The notes beneath the pieces were generated by a model, which was given only the letters and a program-made list of their open reading frames with translations, was not told the origin of the DNA and did no database searches. The translations under genes were made by a program, and so were the position numbers. Below, piece after piece: positions 59,392 through 64,000 of a stretch of 64,000 nt of DNA (the stretch's first letter is position 1; the number at the start of each line of letters is the position of its first letter). The stretch is from an uncultured Flavobacteriales bacterium. GTDB taxonomy: Bacteria > Bacteroidota > Bacteroidia > Flavobacteriales > Crocinitomicaceae. Location: positions 1-64,000 of the forward strand of contig CAMLFH010000001.1 in NCBI GenBank assembly GCA_946479285.1, written 5' to 3'.

Positions 59392-60900
59392 ATGAAGTAT
59401 CTCCAATTAGGTGCTGTAAAAAGAGAAAATCCGAACCTGCAATTTCCGCTTTCCGAAGATCAACGGGAAGAGTTCCTGGAAACATTCAAAAAATGTTTTC
59501 CGGACGCATCAGAAATGGACCAGGTGCAATTTTTAAGCATTTGCTCCAGTCCGAAAGGAAACATATTTGCTTCATGGACGGAAGAAAATTCCAGTTTGAT
59601 CAAGACTCTGAAGAACCGGGATTTCTCCGAATTGTTTATCGATACATCAAAACTACAGGAACACGCGCTTTTTGAAGAATACAAGGGGTTTATCGAATTG
59701 TATCTTTTCCCGATTTTCACCGCTCAATTTTCATCCGTTTCTGCTAAGAATATCCATTTTTTAATGAGCTATTCCGTTTTGCTGCCCGATTATCAGCAAA
59801 ACCTGGTTCAGGATTCTTTGTCGGATTGGATCTTCAAACAGAAAGAAGAATTGAGTTTGGTAACGAATAAAGCACGAAAAGATACGGACCTGCATCGCCT
59901 GGTTGATTCATTTCTGAGTACGAATATGATCACTGCGCTTGACCTATTGAATGTGAACCATTACCGGGTGAAAACGCAATTGCTGGAGTTCTTTATGAGT
60001 TTGGCTTATCACCCGAAAAGTTCCACGCGATTCCTGGTGTTTTTGACCAATAAATTATTGGAGATCCATTTTACGGAGGAGCACAAAAAGCAGCTGAGCA
60101 ATTTCGGGACGGATGTCAAAAAAGGAAAAATCGTGGTAGAATCAACCCGCGTTCCCTGGCTGCGTTTGAGTTTAGTGATCTTAATCTTACTGGTGTGCGT
60201 TGGTGGAATTATTGCCATATTCTTCGTAGAAGCTGATCCTGAAACGGACATGCTGCAGGAGAAAACCGCTTACATGGAATTCAGCAAGGAAGAACGTTTG
60301 AAATTGGATTCCCTGATTTCGAAAGTCAAGAGTGAGGACCGCACATTCAACAATTCACAATTAGATTCCGATCTGCCGTTTGTGGGCGTTGACCTGGTGA
60401 AGAAACGCAGGTGGAACAATACACTTTTCAATGAGTTGTACCAAAGCTGGGCCAACAGCGATTCTGTTCCTTTCACCAGGTTCTTTACGCAGGGAAAATC
60501 ATTCGGGAAACCTTATGTGAAGACCAAAGACCTGGATAGAAAAGCGGGAAATATAGCAGTAGAATTACACAATGAAACAGATCGGATGATTTTGATCGTT
60601 GTTTTTCAAAACAATAAGAAAGAACCGCTTTACACCGAGTATTTAGAAGCAAAAACGCTAACCGAATGGAAGATCAATGCGGGAGAATACATTTTTGTCT
60701 TACCGGGCAATAAAATTCCATCCAATGCAAAGTTCGGGGATCTTCCGTTTAGAGAATTGGACACACATTTCTTTGAGAACCTCGGAATTGCTTATCGGGT
60801 AGACAATATCAATGGAAAACGCATCAAACTGGTTTGGGAAAACCTGGGAAATAATGAATCGTATTTGGTGGATTTGTCAGGAGCTTTGGTGAAAGAGTAA
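59392..60900 (+). CDS. Membrane-anchored hypothetical protein
   Basis: About 502 aa from ATG 59392 (MKYLQLGAVKREN); the frame opens at 59317. The first 260 residues are a soluble helical domain (ENPNLQFPLSEDQREEF, LLNVNHYRVKTQLLEFFMSLAYHPKSST). A single membrane helix follows (about 264-285, LRLSLVILILLVCVGGIIAIFF), then an extracytoplasmic domain with WNNTLFNELYQSW and a beta-rich end. Not recognised. Its stop is followed directly by the TGTTCAAA repeat hairpin. Confidence 0.7.
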   Translation: MKYLQLGAVKRENPNLQFPLSEDQREEFLETFKKCFPDASEMDQVQFLSICSSPKGNIFASWTEENSSLIKTLKNRDFSELFIDTSKLQEHALFEEYKGFIELYLFPIFTAQFSSVSAKNIHFLMSYSVLLPDYQQNLVQDSLSDWIFKQKEELSLVTNKARKDTDLHRLVDSFLSTNMITALDLLNVNHYRVKTQLLEFFMSLAYHPKSSTRFLVFLTNKLLEIHFTEEHKKQLSNFGTDVKKGKIVVESTRVPWLRLSLVILILLVCVGGIIAIFFVEADPETDMLQEKTAYMEFSKEERLKLDSLISKVKSEDRTFNNSQLDSDLPFVGVDLVKKRRWNNTLFNELYQSWANSDSVPFTRFFTQGKSFGKPYVKTKDLDRKAGNIAVELHNETDRMILIVVFQNNKKEPLYTEYLEAKTLTEWKINAGEYIFVLPGNKIPSNAKFGDLPFRELDTHFFENLGIAYRVDNINGKRIKLVWENLGNNESYLVDLSGALVKE

Positions 60901-60980
60901 TGTTCAAATGTTCAAATGTTCAAATGTTCAAATGTTCAAATGTTCAAATTGAACTGTTAAACGCTTTGAACCTTTTGAAC
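60901..60980. repeat. TGTTCAAA repeat hairpin, site 3
   Basis: Six perfect TGTTCAAA octamers in tandem (60901-60948), then a right arm with TTGAACTGTTAAACGC, TTTGAACC and TTTTGAAC (to about 60980). The octamers start at the base after the TAA of the preceding gene. Confidence 0.9.
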
Positions 60981-60986
60981 TTGGGT

Positions 60987-61060
60987 AAAAAAAGAAGAGA
61001 GACCGGAAATAAGATCTCTCTTCACACGCTACCTAACTAAACCTAACTACTACTACTTAT
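60987..61060 (-). terminator. Terminator with upstream 14-nt motif (module B)
   Basis: On the minus strand: ATAAGTAGTAGTAG (61047-61060), 23 nt, then stem GAAGAGAGA/TCTCTCTTC, then seven T. No coding sequence lies upstream within 600 nt on this strand, so it may close a non-coding transcript. Confidence 0.72.
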
Positions 61061-61393
61061 ACTCTTCTAACGCAGTGTTTTTGCTTTTGGTACATGTGAA
61101 GGGTGTAATTAACGTCTTTTAACGAATGAATTAGTTCTATTCTTCTGATTTAGAATGAAATCGATAAATATCGATATCTGTCCTTGTTTGAGTTCGGTAT
61201 AGAAATTTCCTGTATCTCCTTTTCGAAATGATTCTGTTAAATGATTCCAAGTTGATCTGTGAGAATTCGAGGATCGAGATTTTCTCCTGTCAGTTCAAAA
61301 TAGACGGATGAATTTGCTTGCAAGATTTGTAGTTTAGTTGATCTTAAAAATTGTCTTGGCAATTTACTTTTTTTCGGTAAACCAAAAGTTACT
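61061..61393. other. Gene-free AT-rich stretch between modules B and C
   Basis: No open frame, promoter or RNA family recognised. A short palindrome ATCGATAAATATCGAT lies at 61160-61175. Module B would be the natural end of any minus-strand transcript starting here. Confidence 0.3.
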
Positions 61394-61520
61394 AAAAACA
61401 ACAAGAGAGAAGCAGGCGCTCCTCTCTTGTTCCAACCTAAACTACTACTACTTATGAAAACTAACCTCTAAACTCATTACAAATAATGTACCAAAGTATT
61501 TATCTGTTTATGAACTTAGC
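61394..61520 (-). ncRNA. Candidate small RNA (module C) with its own promoter and terminator
   Basis: On the minus strand, TATCTTTG (61526-61533, exact TAnnTTTG) is followed by a transcript of about 127 nt that contains ATAAGTAGTAGTAG (61442-61455). It ends in the stem AACAAGAGAG/CTCTCTTGTT (61400-61431) plus GTTTTT. No open frame. The promoter, motif and terminator order make a small RNA plausible; expression is unproven. Confidence 0.5.
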
Positions 61521-61632
61521 GTATACAAAGATAACGGACACATTTCGATTTTGTTTCATAACTAAGTTCTTTTTAACATTAATTGGAAATCGGGAAATTT
61601 ACTGAAATAGGCACTTAAGATAAGATTTCATG

Positions 61633-61640
61633 TATCTTTG
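61633..61640 (+). promoter_or_regulatory. -7 box (TATCTTTG) for metF
   Basis: Exact TAnnTTTG match, 32 nt before ATG 61673. Confidence 0.6.
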
Positions 61641-61672
61641 ACGACGAATTATAAGTTATCCTCTCTGAAGGC

Positions 61673-62623
61673 ATGAAAGTTATCGATCATTTAAACGCAG
61701 CGAAAGACACGCTATTTTCATTTGAAATTCTCCCTCCGTTAAAAGGAGCGAATATTCAATCCATTTACGACGGCATTGACCCCTTGATGGAATTCAAACC
61801 GAAATACATTAATGTAACCTATCATCGGGAAGAATTCATTTACAAAGAACGCGAGAAAGGACTTCTTGAAAAGATCGCCATTCGTAAAAGACCCGGAACA
61901 GTTGGAATCTGTGCCGCAATCATGAATAAGTATGATATAGATGCTGTTCCCCATTTAATTTGCGGGGGATTTTCCCAGGAAGAAACTGAAAACGCATTAA
62001 TCGACCTGCAGTTCCTTGGAATTGATAATGTATTGGCTTTGCGCGGTGATTCCATCAAAACAGAATCTACATTCAAACCGGATCCGGAAGGACATAAATA
62101 CGCGGTTGAGCTGATCAACCAAATTGCAGAAATGAACAAAGGGAATTATTTGGTAGATGATATTCAATTGGCTCCAACGAATTTCTGTATCGGTGCAGCG
62201 GGTTACCCGGAAAAGCATTTCGAAGCAATGAACCTGAGCACAGACTTGCATTATTTGAAAGCAAAAGTGGATGCAGGTGCGGAATATATTGTTACCCAGA
62301 TGTTCTTCAACAATCAAAAGTATTTCGAGTTCGTGGATGCTTGCCGGGCTATTGGAATTACGGTTCCGATCATTCCGGGAATCAAGCCTATTACGACTTT
62401 GAACCACATTTCTTTCCTTCCGAAAGTGTTCCATATTGATCTTCCGGAGGATTTGAGCAAGGACCTGATTAAGTGCAAAAGCAACAAAGAGGTTTTTGAA
62501 GTAGGTGTTGCATGGGGCATCCATCAATCACAAGAATTAAAGAAAGCAAACGTACCGGTAATTCATTATTATACTATGTCGACCTCTGAAAGCGTTAAGA
62601 CGATAGCAGAGAAAATATTCTAA
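61673..62623 (+). CDS. metF: Methylenetetrahydrofolate reductase
   Basis: 316 aa. Reduces 5,10-methylenetetrahydrofolate to 5-methyltetrahydrofolate for methionine synthesis. Family signatures: LFSFEILPPLKG at the start, KYINVTYHREEF, NVLALRGDSI (flavin-binding region), FCIGAAGYPEKHF and QMFFNNQKYFEFV. Full length and no defects seen. The following secreted-protein gene starts 2 nt after the stop, so they may be cotranscribed. Confidence 0.96.
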   Translation: MKVIDHLNAAKDTLFSFEILPPLKGANIQSIYDGIDPLMEFKPKYINVTYHREEFIYKEREKGLLEKIAIRKRPGTVGICAAIMNKYDIDAVPHLICGGFSQEETENALIDLQFLGIDNVLALRGDSIKTESTFKPDPEGHKYAVELINQIAEMNKGNYLVDDIQLAPTNFCIGAAGYPEKHFEAMNLSTDLHYLKAKVDAGAEYIVTQMFFNNQKYFEFVDACRAIGITVPIIPGIKPITTLNHISFLPKVFHIDLPEDLSKDLIKCKSNKEVFEVGVAWGIHQSQELKKANVPVIHYYTMSTSESVKTIAEKIF

Positions 62624-62625
62624 CT

Positions 62626-63171
62626 ATGAAAAAATCACTTTTAAGCCTCCTTTTTTTAAGCGTAAGCCTTGTTGGGCTTTCCCAGGCAAAGTTTCCACCC
62701 TTGAAGCTGACCAATGCTTTAGTTGTTAGTCATTTGAACAAAGAAGCAGACCAGTTTTCTTTGGAAATTGCAATCTCGGATGTTCTTTCAAAATCAAACG
62801 TTAAGAATACCGTTGCATTGAACGTATTGAAAGCTGGTGGAGATCCGCAGGTTTTAATGACAGATTCTCTGACACAGATATTAAAAGGAAAAGGGATCAA
62901 TACCTTGATGCTGGTTTCAGTGCGCGGTTTTGACAACCGATTCAGAGCATCAAGCGGGAATATGACGCTGGCGGAAGATCTGGCGGCTGATAACCTGTTT
63001 CCAATTTACAAAGAAGATATCGTTTCCGTAACCTTTGAGTTCCATTTCTACAGAGACGGAAAATTGGTTTATACCGATTTGTTGAAGATCGGCGGAGCCG
63101 GCTCACGTGATAAGGTCTTGAAAAAATTACGCAAGAAATTGGCAAAAAAGGTTGAAAAAGACTGGAAGTAA
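62626..63171 (+). CDS. Secreted hypothetical protein
   Basis: 181 aa. Signal peptide MKKSLLSLLFLSVSLVGLSQ. The mature domain (KFPPLKLTNALVVSHLNKEADQFSLEIAISDVL ... FEFHFYRDGKLVYTDLLKIGG) looks like a mixed alpha/beta domain with a Lys-rich C-terminal helix (VLKKLRKKLAKKVEKDWK). Not recognised. Shares a transcript with metF by position. Confidence 0.72.
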   Translation: MKKSLLSLLFLSVSLVGLSQAKFPPLKLTNALVVSHLNKEADQFSLEIAISDVLSKSNVKNTVALNVLKAGGDPQVLMTDSLTQILKGKGINTLMLVSVRGFDNRFRASSGNMTLAEDLAADNLFPIYKEDIVSVTFEFHFYRDGKLVYTDLLKIGGAGSRDKVLKKLRKKLAKKVEKDWK

Positions 63172-63191
63172 AAAACCTAAAAGTTTTTTTT

Positions 63192-63231
63192 AAAAGGTGG
63201 CTTTTCCGAAACTCGGATTAAGCCACCTTTT
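63192..63231. terminator. Bidirectional Rho-independent terminator
   Basis: Stem AAAAGGTGGCTT/AAGCCACCTTTT with inner TCCGA/TCGGA and loop AAC. Sits between convergent genes (stops at 63171 and 63235). The plus side continues with TTA, and on the minus side the stem's own T-run is extended by more T (63181-63190 region reads AAGTTTTTTT on the plus strand). Confidence 0.85.
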
Positions 63232-63234
63232 TAG

Positions 63235-63786
63235 TTACTTATAAAAAGTCAAAGTTCCCGTCAGGGCGCCATTATTGGCAAACGCTCCAACATTTCCGCT
63301 GGTGAAAAAACCAGGATTTGTTTCTGGATAAAGCGTGATTCCGGCAAGATTTACGGTAATTTTATTTCCGGTTACCACCATTGTTAAAGTACCTGAAGCT
63401 GTTGTGGAATGCCACTCGGTAAGCGTATCTCCATTTATTTCGGTAATGTTCATAGTGATATGTGCCGGGTCAGTGTCGGATCCATCCTCTACTAAAGTAT
63501 AACTTGTTGTCTGAGCCGGAAGTTCCGAAATATTAAAGAATGTGGAGAAAGTTCTGAGGTTGTTCGAAGAATGGTTTGCTCCGATGTAATTTGTTCCTGC
63601 TGCCGTTGCCCATCCACATGGCCCGTTTAATTGGTAGACTTCACCAGCTGGCATTGTCAGTGTAATAGCTGCATGGCCCTCTTCTGTGACTGGTGTTGGA
63701 GTTGGATTCGAAGTTGGTTTCTTTTCGTCTTTTTTGCAAGACATCAGGAGTCCGGCTGAGAATGCGATAAAAATAAGGAATTTCAT
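63235..63786 (-). CDS. Hypothetical lipoprotein
   Basis: 183 aa. Signal MKFLIFIAFSAGLLMSC, then a Pro/Thr-rich linker (KKPTSNPTPTPVTEEG) and a beta-rich domain with LTMPAGEVYQLNGPCGWATAAG and a C-terminal FTSGNVGAFANNGALTGTLTFYK. Not recognised. The 5' leader contains GTATAGTAGTAGTAAT, partly like the 14-nt motif of the terminator modules, preceded by GACTTTTG, one base off the -7 consensus. Confidence 0.72.
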   Translation of the reverse strand: MKFLIFIAFSAGLLMSCKKDEKKPTSNPTPTPVTEEGHAAITLTMPAGEVYQLNGPCGWATAAGTNYIGANHSSNNLRTFSTFFNISELPAQTTSYTLVEDGSDTDPAHITMNITEINGDTLTEWHSTTASGTLTMVVTGNKITVNLAGITLYPETNPGFFTSGNVGAFANNGALTGTLTFYK

Positions 63787-63912
63787 AATTTGAGAATTTT
63801 ATTGATTACTACTACTATACAAAAGTCGTACTTCAGCTAACGAAGATCAACGGCGAATAGACGAACAACACGATTAATAGACAAACAGCAGGAAAATGTG
63901 CTGATTTTCAAC

Positions 63913-63920
63913 TAAATTTG
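63913..63920 (+). promoter_or_regulatory. -7 box (TAAATTTG) for the receiver-domain gene at the window end
   Basis: Exact TAnnTTTG, 17 nt before ATG 63938 (GTG 63935 is also in frame). Confidence 0.55.
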
Positions 63921-63937
63921 GTTAAAACCGCTTCGTG

Positions 63938-64000
63938 ATGAAATTGAACTGTGTTGTTGTGGATGATGATGAGTTGGACAGATTAATGGTGCTTTCCTGC
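63938..64000 (+). CDS. Start of a receiver-domain response regulator (3' part missing)
   Basis: Only 21 codons are visible: MKLNCVVVDDDELDRLMVLS and one more residue. The VVVDDDE acidic triplet is the start of a two-component receiver domain, and the wording is usual for LytTR-type regulators of Bacteroidota; the output domain lies outside the window. Confidence 0.75.
   Translation, partial: MKLNCVVVDDDELDRLMVLSC

Noticed and set aside
60901..60980. CRISPR-like array (six identical 8-bp units)
   Set aside because: The units are contiguous 8-mers with no spacers and no cas genes nearby; a tandem octamer repeat with a hairpin arm explains it better.

Overview
The window is chromosomal DNA from a Bacteroidota bacterium, most likely Flavobacteriales and possibly the Fluviicola/Crocinitomicaceae side; the genus is an inference, not a match. 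Five secreted proteins end in type IX secretion (T9SS) type A sorting domains. There are CarboxypepD_reg/TonB-type outer-membrane proteins and many short lipoproteins. Promoters follow the Bacteroidetes TAnnTTTG -7 consensus, Shine-Dalgarno sequences are nearly absent, and several starts are TTG. No rRNA, tRNA, CRISPR array, transposase or integrase was seen.

Layout. 1-3.4 kb: the end of a cyclase-HD protein, a two-domain universal stress protein and a GH3-type acyl-adenylating enzyme. 3.4-5.6 kb: an AT-rich three-gene cassette (fulvocin C-like bacteriocin precursor, membrane thioredoxin-fold protein, DUF1573 lipoprotein) lying between two copies of the GH3 gene 3' end. 5.8-9.1 kb: EamA permease, fructose-1,6-bisphosphatase, small membrane proteins. 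9.2-12.3 kb: an operon of a formylglycine-generating-enzyme-like protein, an ECF sigma factor and a putative anti-sigma factor. 12.5-14.7 kb: T9SS cargo and a DUF4382 lipoprotein. 15.2-21 kb: mfd, an orphan gene and a TPR-HTH membrane regulator. 21.6-25.8 kb: tandem M43 metalloproteases. 25.8-32.6 kb: small genes, BlaI-like repressor, C1 peptidase, dprA, TonB receptor. 32.6-39.7 kb: uvrC, M48 peptidase, cyclase-family hydrolase, hemJ, enoyl-CoA hydratase, flippase. 39.7-50.9 kb: giant T9SS adhesin-like protein, HU/SPOR protein, doxX/hxlR pair, outer-membrane barrel plus 1028-aa TPR protein, ftsE. 50.9-56.5 kb: an inverted-repeat-flanked coiled-coil gene, two glycosyltransferases and a T9SS lysyl-endopeptidase-like protease. 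56.5-64 kb: response regulator, dCMP deaminase, S41 peptidase, metF, lipoproteins and the start of another receiver-domain protein.

Most of the window is housekeeping DNA (repair: mfd, uvrC, dprA; central metabolism: fbp, metF, enoyl-CoA hydratase; heme: hemJ) mixed with envelope and secretion genes. The strongest candidate for an undescribed system is the fulvocin C-like cassette: a small secreted eight-cysteine peptide made next to its own membrane-tethered CxxC thioredoxin-fold partner and a DUF1573 lipoprotein, with a footprint of insertion or duplication at the GH3 locus. Secondary signals are a perfect 31-bp inverted repeat around an AT-rich orphan gene, a family of hairpin-forming TGTTCAAA repeats, a recurring 14-nt motif placed just upstream of terminators (one possibly part of a small RNA), and a pair of proteases whose 3' ends look homogenised by gene conversion.
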